NCBI GenBank assembly: GCA_021805565.1
Contig: JAJZFA010000036.1
Location: 1-64,000, forward strand
Direction: 5' to 3'
Source of the DNA: Pseudomonadota bacterium
GTDB taxonomy: Bacteria > Pseudomonadota > Alphaproteobacteria > Acetobacterales > Acetobacteraceae
DNA: 64,000 bases
Positions 32,725 through 41,251 of this stretch are shown one piece after another. Position 1 is the stretch's first letter; each line of letters starts with the position of its first letter. The position numbers and the translations under genes were made by a program. The notes beneath the pieces are model-generated. The model did no database searches, was not told the origin of the DNA, and worked only from the letters and a program-made list of their open reading frames with translations.

Positions 32725-34983
32725 TTGAGCGAGGACAAATCTGCCAACCCTCTGATTGCTGGCGCGATCCGACTCGTCAGGGGCATAGCGAACGGCAACG
32801 AGATTCTCGCGGGCGACATCAGGGTTCTGGACGCGCACCGCAAGGATTACGCCATCACACTCAATATGGTGGTCACCATCGGTTGGCGGACTAATGCTGC
32901 GGTAAACAACGGGGCGGGTCACCCTGCCGGGTCGAAGCATGTTTCAGACGGGCCTGCCGGAAGCGGGTGGCTTAAAAACAGCCTGGACGCGCTGGCGGCC
33001 GACGTATCGGTTGCGGAGGCACTCGCAAATGTAGGCAGCTTGAACCCGGCCGTCTGGCTCGGAAAATTGGCGGAAAAGGACCGGATCGGTTCCGCCGAGC
33101 GCAAGTGTCACTACCACGTAGGCTGTAGTAACTGCCGTAAGTCGGGAGAGGTAACATGCGGCAATGTGATGAACGCCAGGTCCAGCGCCAAATCATATAC
33201 GCCCCATCAGTGCGTAACTTCCTGCTATCATTGCCAGCAGACAGGAAAGCAACGTTGCCCGTGCGGTGATGGGTATGAAAATTATACGGAATATTTTTAC
33301 GATCCCTACATCAAAGGTCAGAATTCCCGCCGATTGAGGCGCACCTGTAGGCAGTGCAACGGGACAGCACGCAGCTACTCGAATTGCCCTATATGCACCG
33401 GGACCGCCGTAGTCGCGTGCTCGGCGTGTGGAGGATCGGGGAAGGTACGTTGCAGGAGTTGCGGAGCGACCGGGTGGTTCACCCATGTCATAGTCGGCTG
33501 GCTTGAGGCGCGGCCGAGCAAGAACTTCGAATACGAGAAGGGGATGTCTCCGACCGCAATTTCGGCCCTGAAATCAATGTCCTCCGCCGAGAGGGTCGAG
33601 CAATGCGTCACCGGATCGGCCGGGATCAGCCACAAGCCCGGGGAGGTGCATGTAAGCATTCCCGCTAAATTTCCCGAGGTGCTTCTCGCACTGGATATCG
33701 GAGCTGCGGGAAGGCAAGGGTTTGGCTTCGTAGGTACGGGCAATCTAATCAGTCAGATGCCTGCCTTTTTGGACAAGCTGCTTGACGATCGCATAGGCAA
33801 TATCCTGCAATCTGCTGCCGCGAAGGATTGGCTGGGAGCCATGAACTCGGCCAAGGGCGCACATGTTACCAGTGCCGCTTTGAGAGCCATTTTCGATGGG
33901 AGCGCAGACGCAGAAACTCTGACTACAAGATATAAGGGAGCGATCTCTTCGCATCTGGTGTCTTCAGTCATTGAAGCTCTCAAAATCTCATATGGCAGGC
34001 TTGGATCGCAGTCTACGAGGCGATTCTGGCAACTCGCGCTTCTGCCCTTGGCTGCTTGGTCCGGAGCCGTCCCCCTCTTTTCGGTCGGAAGGACGATCGC
34101 ACTAGCTGGCTTGCGAGCCGGTCTTTATCAGGCGCCGGCTCTCGGTCTTGCAGATGGAGCGGCCCTGGCTGTCCTGTCCGGGTTACCCCTCATCGCGGCC
34201 AGACTGACCGCCAGGCGGCTTTCCAGGCGGAAGCTCGCCACGCTAACGGGCCATGTCGCACGACGCCCGCCAACTTGGGGACATTGGGGTGTCGCGGTCT
34301 TGCTGCTTTCCGCCGTCTCGTTCTGCGTCGGCTTGGCCGCAAACCGCTGGTCTTACCAGATTCCTCCTGACATCCATGCTGCGATCGAGCGCGTAGTTCC
34401 AATGCTCCAGCCGCAGAATGCTCACCTAGCGGATACGCAGGCTCCGCGACTGACCTTCGTGGCCGAGCCTGGATCTGGCGAGGTGCGCGGCAACCCGGCC
34501 ATTTACCGCCTCCAGTTTGGATTGGCGCAGATCGGCCTGTACCGCGGTGCGCTGGACGGCCAGGCCGGCGCACGGGTTCGGGATAGCTTGGCGCAGTTCG
34601 TTGCAGAGGTGCCCAGGGAGCAGCAAGTCAAGTACCATGACGCACCCGCAGAGATGCTCGCAAAAGCGATGCGCAATGAATTTCGGCTGAACCTTCCTTC
34701 GAACGATAGCCCCGCCTGGTCACTGTCGAATTTCGCAAGATCGATTATCAGCCGAGATGATCAGGCCCGGATGCAGACTGCCTTCGAAGCTGCCGTCCGG
34801 CTGCCCGGTCAAACTCAGGTGGCGACGAGCGCGGACGGCAAACAGGGGTTCTCCGTCATATCCTCTCTTGTAGGGCAGAGCGGGTGCGTCACGTTCGAGC
34901 TAGAGCTACGGCAGGGGCAGTCTGTCGAGCGAACCGGCGTACGCACGATGTGCAAGCAAGGAAGTGCTTGGATTCCGAGATAA
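32725..34983 (+). CDS. Cysteine-rich (DnaJ-like CxxC) membrane protein of unknown function
   Basis: A 752-residue protein. An N-terminal domain (1-120) of unknown type is followed by 17 cysteines between 128 and 246 in CxxC pairs, several as CxxCxGxG (CSACGGSGKVRCRSCGATG). This resembles the zinc-binding hairpin of DnaJ but without a J domain. A mixed soluble region (250-430) precedes two or three hydrophobic segments (about 434-492 and 520-540). Then comes a segment near 592-624 like a peptidoglycan-binding repeat (LQFGLAQIGLYRGALDGQAG), and a C-terminal domain with two cysteines. The start is a TTG preceded by AAGGAA; no better start was seen. It stands alone between two insertion-sequence scars, and its codon use seems less GC-biased than its neighbours. 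I do not know its function; an envelope quality-control or defence role is speculative. Confidence 0.8.
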   Translation: MSEDKSANPLIAGAIRLVRGIANGNEILAGDIRVLDAHRKDYAITLNMVVTIGWRTNAAVNNGAGHPAGSKHVSDGPAGSGWLKNSLDALAADVSVAEALANVGSLNPAVWLGKLAEKDRIGSAERKCHYHVGCSNCRKSGEVTCGNVMNARSSAKSYTPHQCVTSCYHCQQTGKQRCPCGDGYENYTEYFYDPYIKGQNSRRLRRTCRQCNGTARSYSNCPICTGTAVVACSACGGSGKVRCRSCGATGWFTHVIVGWLEARPSKNFEYEKGMSPTAISALKSMSSAERVEQCVTGSAGISHKPGEVHVSIPAKFPEVLLALDIGAAGRQGFGFVGTGNLISQMPAFLDKLLDDRIGNILQSAAAKDWLGAMNSAKGAHVTSAALRAIFDGSADAETLTTRYKGAISSHLVSSVIEALKISYGRLGSQSTRRFWQLALLPLAAWSGAVPLFSVGRTIALAGLRAGLYQAPALGLADGAALAVLSGLPLIAARLTARRLSRRKLATLTGHVARRPPTWGHWGVAVLLLSAVSFCVGLAANRWSYQIPPDIHAAIERVVPMLQPQNAHLADTQAPRLTFVAEPGSGEVRGNPAIYRLQFGLAQIGLYRGALDGQAGARVRDSLAQFVAEVPREQQVKYHDAPAEMLAKAMRNEFRLNLPSNDSPAWSLSNFARSIISRDDQARMQTAFEAAVRLPGQTQVATSADGKQGFSVISSLVGQSGCVTFELELRQGQSVERTGVRTMCKQGSAWIPR

Positions 34984-35090
34984 CTGTCACCATCCCAATG
35001 AAATAAGTGCTAAGATTCGGAACGTGTCAATGACTTTGATACAGTCGGGTTTAGAATTTAAGCTCTGGTGTTTGGCGTTAGTCGGTGGCT

Positions 35091-35122
35091 TGGTGGATTG
35101 GTGGATTGGTGGATTGGTGGGA
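35091..35122 (+). repeat. 8-bp tandem repeat (TGGTGGAT)
   Basis: Three perfect copies and a fourth imperfect copy (TGGTGGGA) of an 8-base unit lie 108 bases after the cysteine-rich protein gene. The unit length is not a multiple of three and the repeat is outside any supported gene. The flanking 34984-35313 holds only a 41-codon frame (35122-35247) without a ribosome site. Confidence 0.8.
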
Positions 35123-35313
35123 TGTATCCATTCGGGGGGAAGCCCAAGCGGTTCAAGGTCTGTCCGGTCGTGGCGCCGGTCCATGCGGCGAAGAGCGGCA
35201 TGGCGATGGAGACTGTCGATATGCGTGACGCAGCAATGACGGAGTAAGGGCACGGGATCGGATGATCTTGAGACCAGGGCAGCATTCTGGCGGTTTGTTG
35301 TAACCGTTCGGTC

Positions 35314-35345
35314 AGCCCCGCCTGGAAGCAGGTCCAGGCGGGGCT
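35314..35345. terminator. Strong hairpin at the end of the IS66 remnant
   Basis: AGCCCCGCCTGGA pairs perfectly with TCCAGGCGGGGCT (13-bp stem, 6-base loop). It lies 11 bases beyond the stop of the transposase remnant on the minus strand and probably served as its terminator. Confidence 0.55.
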
Positions 35346-35356
35346 ATTATCCCCCC

Positions 35357-35476
35357 TCAGGCGGCGTTTCGCTGATCCAGCCTTTCGCGGACCCCGGCGA
35401 GGTTCCACGGCAGTAATTCACGGACCCGTTTGACAGGATGATCGGCGATCGGTTCCAGCACCTGGCGCAGATAATC
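35357..35476 (-). pseudogene. IS66 family transposase, C-terminal fragment
   Basis: About 40 codons on the minus strand read DYLRQVLEPIADHPVKRVRE, then LLPWNLAG and a stop at 35357. This matches the C-terminal element of IS66 TnpC proteins, with its HP...LLPWN signature. Everything upstream is missing: the frame runs straight into the 32-base palindrome at 35477. Only a scar of the element is left. Confidence 0.75.
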
Positions 35477-35508
35477 CGTAAGCGTCCGGTGATCACCGGA
35501 CGCTTACG
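35477..35508. repeat. 32-base perfect palindrome (two abutted IS-end-like sequences)
   Basis: The two halves, starting CGTAAGCGTCCGGTGA, are exact reverse complements with no spacer. GTAAGCG is the kind of terminus seen in IS66-family inverted repeats. The structure therefore looks like two element ends joined head to head, between the transposase scrap and a truncated gene. Confidence 0.85.
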
Positions 35509-35579
35509 CCGATCCCCGGATCGCATTTGGTGCGGGCTCTCTTAAGTCCCAGAACGGCGCCAACCACAACCTCCGCCAT
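35493..35579 (-). pseudogene. Truncated 5' end of an unknown gene, cut by the palindrome
   Basis: An ATG at 35579 with a consensus ribosome site (GGAGGA, six bases upstream) begins MAEVVVGAVLGLKRARTKCD and reaches the palindrome after 24 codons, where the frame stops within four codons. The strong start signal says a real gene once ran divergently from the ArsR-type regulator. Too little remains to name it. Confidence 0.5.
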
Positions 35580-35613
35580 TTGGTTTCCTCCGCCGATGCG
35601 ATGCAAATTCCCG

Positions 35614-35645
35614 TTGACATATATATTCGTATCATCGTAGATACG
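35614..35645 (+). promoter_or_regulatory. Promoter and ArsR-type operator upstream of the repressor gene
   Basis: TTGACA at 35614-35619 is followed by the dyad CGTATC-N6-GATACG (35628-35645), which covers the expected -10 and start region and ends four bases before the ATG at 35650. An AT-rich dyad over the core promoter is the usual site for autorepression by ArsR family proteins. Confidence 0.6.
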
Positions 35646-35649
35646 CAGT

Positions 35650-36024
35650 ATGGAAAATACAGCGCCCGATCTGATCGATCCCAGGCAAATGGCCGCTGCC
35701 GCCGGCGCGGCGAGCGATCTGCTGAAGGCCCTCGCCAGCCCGCACCGGCTGATCATTCTATGCCAGTTGACCGAAGGCGAGCGGTCGGTTGGCGACCTCG
35801 CCACGTTCCTGGGGCTGCGGGACTCGACGGTCTCCCAGCATCTGGCACTGCTGCGGCGCGACTGGCTGGTACGGGCACGTCGCGACGGACAGACCATCTG
35901 GTATTCCGTATCCAGCCAGGCCGCGCGACAGGTGCTGGGCGTGTTGTTCGATATTTTTTGCAAACCCGTCCGGCTCTGCGAACCCGCGTCCGGCGCACAC
36001 CCGCAGCCACGCGGCGCGGATTGA
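35650..36024 (+). CDS. ArsR family repressor, SqrR/BigR persulfide-sensor type
   Basis: A 124-residue winged-helix repressor. The recognition helix region is LGLRDSTVSQHLALLRRDWL (about 54-73), followed by the wing RRDGQTIWYSV. Cys38 (LIILCQLTEGE) and Cys104 (FDIFCKP) are 66 residues apart, exactly the spacing of the dithiol pair in SqrR (41/107) and BigR (42/108), which form a tetrasulfide bridge with reactive sulfur and release DNA. The metal-binding ELCVCD-type motif of arsenic sensors is absent. It probably regulates itself, the rhodanese and RND genes downstream, and formerly the truncated divergent gene. Confidence 0.88.
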   Translation: MENTAPDLIDPRQMAAAAGAASDLLKALASPHRLIILCQLTEGERSVGDLATFLGLRDSTVSQHLALLRRDWLVRARRDGQTIWYSVSSQAARQVLGVLFDIFCKPVRLCEPASGAHPQPRGAD

Positions 36025-36143
36025 GTCCACCCGGCCGAGCCGCGACGCGCATGGCGCCAAATGAACGCGCCGTCGCGACAAGGCCGGTCGTCTATCACCG
36101 CGAGAACGCGGCGTTTGTCCTTTAAAATCCACAGGAGAAGACC

Positions 36144-36494
36144 ATGCCGACCCAACAAAGCCTCCGCGAACTGACCCCCGCCGAAGTTCATGCGGCGATG
36201 CAGCGCAACGCCATCGTTCTGATCGATGTGCGCGAACCGGCCGAATACGCCACCGACCGGATAAGCGGCGCCCTGCTATGCCCGCTGTCCACGTTCGATC
36301 CGTCGGCGCTGCCAGTGGGTCCGCGGACGATCGTCTTGCATTGCGGGTCCGGCAAACGGTCGGCGACAGCGGTGGCGAAATGCATCGCCGCGGATGTTGC
36401 GGTCACCACCCACATGGCCGGCGGTATCGGCGCCTGGAAGCAAGCCGGCTTGCCCACCGTGGCCGATACCGGAACCGCCGCGACGCCGCGTTAA
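36144..36494 (+). CDS. Rhodanese-like sulfurtransferase
   Basis: A single-domain, 116-residue cytosolic rhodanese. The substrate sulfur would ride on Cys67 in the active-site loop HCGSGKRS, and the conserved IDVREPAEYATDRI stretch is near 27-40. AGGAGA precedes the ATG. It follows the SqrR/BigR-like repressor by 119 bases. Sulfur carriers of this kind are common members of persulfide-responsive regulons, which agrees with the sensor assignment. Confidence 0.92.
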   Translation: MPTQQSLRELTPAEVHAAMQRNAIVLIDVREPAEYATDRISGALLCPLSTFDPSALPVGPRTIVLHCGSGKRSATAVAKCIAADVAVTTHMAGGIGAWKQAGLPTVADTGTAATPR

Positions 36495-36522
36495 GCCACC
36501 ACTTCGTTTTCGGGAGAGTTCG

Positions 36523-37515
36523 ATGAAGTCCGGGTTCCTGCCGCTCGCGGCCGGGCTGATACTGGCCGCGTCCAGTGCGCACGCCGAAACCACGTTCGCT
36601 GTCCGGCTGGATACCATCGCCGACCAAAAGGCGGTGTTCGCAACGGTTGAAAGTCCCTACGTCGTCCCCGCTCGTTCCCGAATCGGCGGCACCGTTGCCA
36701 CATTGTCGGTTCGGCCGGGCGATCTCGTAACGCAGGGTCAGGTCATCGCGGTGGTGGCCGATGAAAAGCTGCTGCTACAGATCGCGTCCCTGGACGCCGA
36801 GATCGGCGGCCTGCAATCGGCGCTGGCGGGTGCGAAGACCGATCTGAACCGGGCGGAAACACTGGCACATGAAGGGGCCGGGCCGCGGGCCACGATGGAT
36901 CAGGCGCGGACCGCGGCGGAGGTTGCCACCTCCACGCTCCGATCCCGCACCGCCCAGCGTTCGGTGATGCGGCAGACCCTGGACGAAGGTCAGGTACTGG
37001 CCCCGGTCGCCGGCCGTATCCTGACGGTTCCGCTGACCACCGGATCGGTGGTGATGAATGGCGATATGGTCGCGACTGTCGCGGAACAGCCGTTCCGGCT
37101 GCGGCTGCGGGTTCCCGAACGGCACGCGGTGACGCTCAGGGTTGGCGATCCCATCCGGCTGGACGCGCGACAACTCGGGGCCGGTTCGGCCTCCTCCGGC
37201 ACCGTCACGCTGATCTATCCGCAAATCGAAGGCGGGCGGGTCGTGGCCGACGCCACGGTTGACGACCTGAACAGCTATTTCGCCGGCGACCGCGTGTTGG
37301 TCTGGATCGGCGCGGGGGAGCGGAAAGGCTATGTAGTGCCCGCCGGGTTCGTCGAAACCCGTTTCGGCCTTGACTATGTGCGGCTGCGCGGTCCTGACGG
37401 CGGTACCGCCGAAATTCCCGTTCAGCGCGGCGAGGAAACCCCGATGCCGGAAATCCAGGATGGACTGGAACTTTTGTCGGGGGTGCGCGCCGGCGACATT
37501 TTGGCGAAGCCATGA
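36523..37515 (+). CDS. RND efflux periplasmic adaptor (membrane fusion protein)
   Basis: A 330-residue adaptor with a Sec signal peptide (about 1-22, cleavage near AHA). The lipoyl/barrel half-motif GGTVATLSVRPGDLVTQGQV (about 54-73) is followed by a helical hairpin (about 85-150) and the returning half VLAPVAGRILTVPLTTGSVV. GGGAGAG precedes the ATG, and its stop is overlapped by the RND gene. No outer-membrane channel gene is adjacent, so the tripartite pump would borrow a TolC-type partner encoded elsewhere. Confidence 0.9.
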   Translation: MKSGFLPLAAGLILAASSAHAETTFAVRLDTIADQKAVFATVESPYVVPARSRIGGTVATLSVRPGDLVTQGQVIAVVADEKLLLQIASLDAEIGGLQSALAGAKTDLNRAETLAHEGAGPRATMDQARTAAEVATSTLRSRTAQRSVMRQTLDEGQVLAPVAGRILTVPLTTGSVVMNGDMVATVAEQPFRLRLRVPERHAVTLRVGDPIRLDARQLGAGSASSGTVTLIYPQIEGGRVVADATVDDLNSYFAGDRVLVWIGAGERKGYVVPAGFVETRFGLDYVRLRGPDGGTAEIPVQRGEETPMPEIQDGLELLSGVRAGDILAKP

Positions 37516-40500
37516 ATTTGGGTCTGTCCGGCCGTCTAACGCGCGCAACGATCCGCTCGCCGCTGACGCCGCTGTTCCTGCTGGCCGCGCTGGCCGCCGG
37601 CCTGATCGCGCTGTTGACCATCCCGCGGGAAGAAGAACCGCAGATCAGCGTGCCGATGGTGGATGTCATCGTGCAGGCCAACGGTCTGAAAGCGCCGGAC
37701 GCGGTAGAACTGGTGACCAAACCGCTGGAGGCGTTGGTCAAGCCAATCCCCGGCGTGGAACACGTCTATAGCCAGACCCAGGACGATCGGGCGATGGTCA
37801 CCGTTCGGTTCGATGTAGGAACCAACGAGGACGACGCGGTATTGCGGGTCAACGACAAAATCCGCGCCAATCTGGACAAAATTCCGATCGGTATCCCGGA
37901 ACCGCTCATCGTCGGTCACGGCATCGACGATGTGGCAACAGTGGTGCTGACCCTGTCGCCGCAACCGGCCGCGGCGGCACGCTGGACCGATCCGGAACTG
38001 TACGATCTGGCGGACAAGCTGCGAACCGAACTGGTAAAGACCGAAAACATCGGCACCACCTTTATCGCCGGCACGGGTGCGGAGGAAATCCGGGTCGAAC
38101 CGGATCCGGAAAAGCTGTCGCTGTTCGGCGTCACGCTCCAGCAACTGATCGGTAAAGTACGCGATGCCAACCGCGAATTTGTTGCGGGATCGGTTCGCGA
38201 CGCCGGACGGACCCTGACCCTGGCCGCTGGCCAGACCTTGCGGGGCGTGCCGGACATCGGGCTGCTGTTGCTGACAACGCGCGACGGCCGGCCGGTTTAC
38301 GTACGCGACGTGGCACGCGTGGCGGTCGCGGCCGGTACAGCGGACCGCGCGATCTGGAACCTTACACCGGCCGCCGACGGCGCACATCCCTGGGACCGGG
38401 TACCGGCGGTCAGTCTGGCGTTTGCCAAGCGGGCCGGTTCCAATGCCGTGGTGGTCGCCCACGATATCGTCGCCAGGGCGACAGCCCTGCAAGGCAGCCT
38501 GATCCCGTCCGATATCCGCGTTCAGATCACCCGCGATTACGGCAAAACCGCCAACGACAAGGCGAACGAGTTGCTGTTGCACCTCGGTCTCGCTACCGTA
38601 TCCATCGTGGTGCTGATCGCCCTGGCGATCGGCTGGCGAGAAGCCGTGGTTACCTTGGTGGTGATTCCGACAACCATTTTGTTGACGCTGCTGTCGGCCA
38701 AGCTGATGGGATACACGATCAACCGTGTCAGCCTGTTCGCGCTGATCTTCTCGATCGGTATCCTGGTCGATGACGCCATCGTCGTAGTGGAAAACATTGC
38801 CCGCCATTGGGCGATGTCCGATGGCCGGGGGCGCATGCAGGGAGCGATCAAAGCCGTGGCGGAGGTCGGAAACCCCACTGTCGTGGCGACAATGACCGTG
38901 ATCGCGGCGTTGCTGCCCATGCTGTTCGTTTCGGGAATGATGGGGCCGTACATGGCTCCGATCCCGGCCAACGCCTCCGCCGCAATGCTGTTTTCGTTCT
39001 TTGTCGCGATGGTCGTGGCACCCTGGCTGCTGCTGAAGCTTTCCCCCGGCTCCGGCGTCGCCACCGCCCACCACCACGAGGGCTGGATCGGGCGCGGCTA
39101 CCGTTTTGTCGCCGAACCGTTGTTACGAACCCGGACGCGGGCCTGGATCTTCCTGGTCGGCGTGGGCATTGCGACGATCGTGGCATGCCTGCTGTTCTAT
39201 ACCGAATCGGTCACTGTCAAATTGTTGCCTTTCGATAATAAGTCGGAACTGGCCGTCGAACTGAACCTGCCCGAAGGCAGCAGTCTGGAAGACACCGAAC
39301 AGGTCTTGTTCGCGGCAGCCAGCATTGCCCGGACAATACCGGAACTGCGGTCCGTGCAGGCCTATGCCGGCACCGCCGCGCCATTCGATTTCAATGGCCT
39401 GGTCCGTCATTACTACATGCGTCAGTCGCCGGAACTGGGCGACCTGCAACTCAACCTGACCGACAAGACCGAGCGAAGCCGTTCGAGCCATGCCATCGCC
39501 CTGGATCTGCGCACCAGGCTGCGCGAACTGGCATTGCCGGCGGGGGCGTCAACACAGGTGGTGGAAGTGCCACCCGGCCCGCCGGTGCTGGCAACCCTGC
39601 TGGCCGAAATCTACGGCCCGGATGCACAGATCCGCCGCGCCGTGGCACAGGAGGTGAAATCGCTGTTCAAATCGGTTCCGTATATCGTCGATGTCATCGA
39701 TTCCTATGGTCAACCCCGGCCGCGCCTGCGGATCGGCATCGACCAGGACGAGCTTGAATATTTCGGCGTCGAACAAAGCGACGTGTACGACACCATCCAG
39801 GCTTTATTCGGGGGTGTGCCGGTTGGCTATTCGCATCGCGGCGACGAGCGCGAGCCGATCGAAATCCGCGTCGGGTTGCCGAAGCGCGACATGACCTGGG
39901 ACGACCGGCTTGCCGCTACGCCGGTCGCGGCAAACACGGTGCCCGGCAGCAAGACGGTGGTTGAACTGGGACAGGTGGTGCGCGCCGAAACCGAACTCGG
40001 TACGCCGGTACTGTACCGCCGCGACGGAACGTTCGCCGATATGGTGATGGGCGAACTGGCCGGCGCATTCGAATCGCCGGTGTACGGCATGCTGGCTGTC
40101 GATAAAGCGGTGGCGGCCCATGACTGGGGCAAACTGCCCAGACCCGAGATCGGTTTCCGAGGCCAGCCGCTGGACGAAACAAACCCGACGCTGCTGTGGG
40201 ACGGCGAATGGGAAGTCACGTATGTGACGTTCCGCGACATGGGGGCGGCATTCGGCGTGGCGATCCTGGGCATCTACATCCTGGTGGTGGCACAGTTCCG
40301 CAGCTTTCTGGTGCCGCTGCTGATCCTGACCCCAATTCCGCTGACGCTGATCGGGATCGTTCCCGGCCACTGGCTGTTCGGCGCACCGTTCACCGCCACA
40401 TCGATGATAGGGTTCATCGCGCTGGCGGGGATTATCGTGCGAAACTCCATCTTGCTGGTGGATTTCTTGCGCCACGCCGCGACGCCGGGCCAGACGCTGC

Positions 40501-40718
40501 GGCAGGCGCTGCTGGATGCCGGCGCCACCCGGTTTCGCCCGATCCTGCTGACAGCATTATCGGCGATGATCGGTGCGGCCACGATCCTGACCGACCCGAT
40601 CTTCCAGGGGCTGGCGATCGCGCTGCTGTTCGGGCTTGCATCGTCCACCTTGCTGACCGTGCTGGTGATACCCGCGATCTACGTGGTCATGCGCGACCCG
40701 GATCGGATCATCGGATGA
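37512..40718 (+). CDS. RND family efflux transporter, inner membrane permease
   Basis: A 1068-residue proton-driven pump of the AcrB/MexB (HAE) superfamily. The N-terminal helix leads into IPREEEPQISVPMVDVIVQA. The TM4 region carries GILVDDAIVVVENIARH (about 416-432), the paired acidic residues used in proton coupling. Two large periplasmic loops and twelve spans are evident, and the C-terminus includes FIALAGIIVRNSILLVDF. The substrate cannot be read from sequence. Linkage to a sulfur-responsive repressor suggests export of a toxic sulfur-related or thiol compound, as inference. It starts with an ATGA overlap. Confidence 0.93.
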   Translation: MNLGLSGRLTRATIRSPLTPLFLLAALAAGLIALLTIPREEEPQISVPMVDVIVQANGLKAPDAVELVTKPLEALVKPIPGVEHVYSQTQDDRAMVTVRFDVGTNEDDAVLRVNDKIRANLDKIPIGIPEPLIVGHGIDDVATVVLTLSPQPAAAARWTDPELYDLADKLRTELVKTENIGTTFIAGTGAEEIRVEPDPEKLSLFGVTLQQLIGKVRDANREFVAGSVRDAGRTLTLAAGQTLRGVPDIGLLLLTTRDGRPVYVRDVARVAVAAGTADRAIWNLTPAADGAHPWDRVPAVSLAFAKRAGSNAVVVAHDIVARATALQGSLIPSDIRVQITRDYGKTANDKANELLLHLGLATVSIVVLIALAIGWREAVVTLVVIPTTILLTLLSAKLMGYTINRVSLFALIFSIGILVDDAIVVVENIARHWAMSDGRGRMQGAIKAVAEVGNPTVVATMTVIAALLPMLFVSGMMGPYMAPIPANASAAMLFSFFVAMVVAPWLLLKLSPGSGVATAHHHEGWIGRGYRFVAEPLLRTRTRAWIFLVGVGIATIVACLLFYTESVTVKLLPFDNKSELAVELNLPEGSSLEDTEQVLFAAASIARTIPELRSVQAYAGTAAPFDFNGLVRHYYMRQSPELGDLQLNLTDKTERSRSSHAIALDLRTRLRELALPAGASTQVVEVPPGPPVLATLLAEIYGPDAQIRRAVAQEVKSLFKSVPYIVDVIDSYGQPRPRLRIGIDQDELEYFGVEQSDVYDTIQALFGGVPVGYSHRGDEREPIEIRVGLPKRDMTWDDRLAATPVAANTVPGSKTVVELGQVVRAETELGTPVLYRRDGTFADMVMGELAGAFESPVYGMLAVDKAVAAHDWGKLPRPEIGFRGQPLDETNPTLLWDGEWEVTYVTFRDMGAAFGVAILGIYILVVAQFRSFLVPLLILTPIPLTLIGIVPGHWLFGAPFTATSMIGFIALAGIIVRNSILLVDFLRHAATPGQTLRQALLDAGATRFRPILLTALSAMIGAATILTDPIFQGLAIALLFGLASSTLLTVLVIPAIYVVMRDPDRIIG

Positions 40719-40771
40719 AGCGGCCCGTAAAGTCAGGGAACGGACTGCGATATGGGCGATATCGAAGGATA

Positions 40772-40800
40772 CGCGATGGCAGGCGCTGCCCGCCATCGCG
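40772..40800. terminator. Bidirectional hairpin between convergent operons
   Basis: CGCGATGGC pairs with GCCATCGCG, and an inner GGC-GCT-GCC extends the stem with a one-base bulge on each side. It separates the RND gene (ends 40718) from the MaoC gene (ends 40814). Confidence 0.6.
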
Positions 40801-40813
40801 TAGGACGAACCGG

Positions 40814-41236
40814 TTACGGATCGATACGCGCCGTCGCCGATCCGGCGACAACTTCCTTCCCGTCCTGGTTCGTGGTCGAAAGCGTCAGATCGACATAATG
40901 CTGGCCGCCTTCCTCACGCACCGCGGTCACGGTCGCCTTCGAATCGAGTGTGTCGCCCGGCCATACCTGGTTGGTAAACCGGACGCCGAATTTCGTCAGG
41001 GTGCCGTCGCCGACATAGTTCGTCAGCATTTTACCGGTCAGGCCCATGGTCAGCATCCCGTGCGCGAAGACGCTGGGATAGCCTGCGACCTGGGTCGTAT
41101 AGACCTCATCGGAGTGCAGCGGGTTGTAGTCGCCGGATGCGCCGGCATATTGCACGATTTGCGTGCGGGACAGGTTTTCCACTACGCGTTCGCTGTGACT
41201 GTCGCCGGCCTTCAGGGCGGATGCTTTTAGTGCCAT
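40814..41236 (-). CDS. MaoC-like dehydratase/hydratase subunit
   Basis: A 140-residue hot-dog-fold protein. The hydratase 2 motif reads YAGASGDYNPLHSDEVYTTQ (about 30-49), containing the catalytic Asp and His, followed by VFAHGMLTMGL (about 57-67). Such proteins hydrate enoyl-CoA or dehydrate hydroxyacyl-CoA. It follows the FAS1-like partner by 15 bases, the arrangement of two-subunit enzymes such as mycobacterial HadAB, so the two probably form a heterodimer. The substrate is unknown. Confidence 0.9.
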   Translation of the reverse strand: MALKASALKAGDSHSERVVENLSRTQIVQYAGASGDYNPLHSDEVYTTQVAGYPSVFAHGMLTMGLTGKMLTNYVGDGTLTKFGVRFTNQVWPGDTLDSKATVTAVREEGGQHYVDLTLSTTNQDGKEVVAGSATARIDP

Positions 41237-41251
41237 GATCTTTTCCTCCCC

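Noticed and set aside
35122-35247. 41-codon plus-strand frame starting inside the tandem repeat
   Set aside because: Its composition is plausible, but the start overlaps the 8-bp repeat, there is no ribosome site and it is too short to identify.
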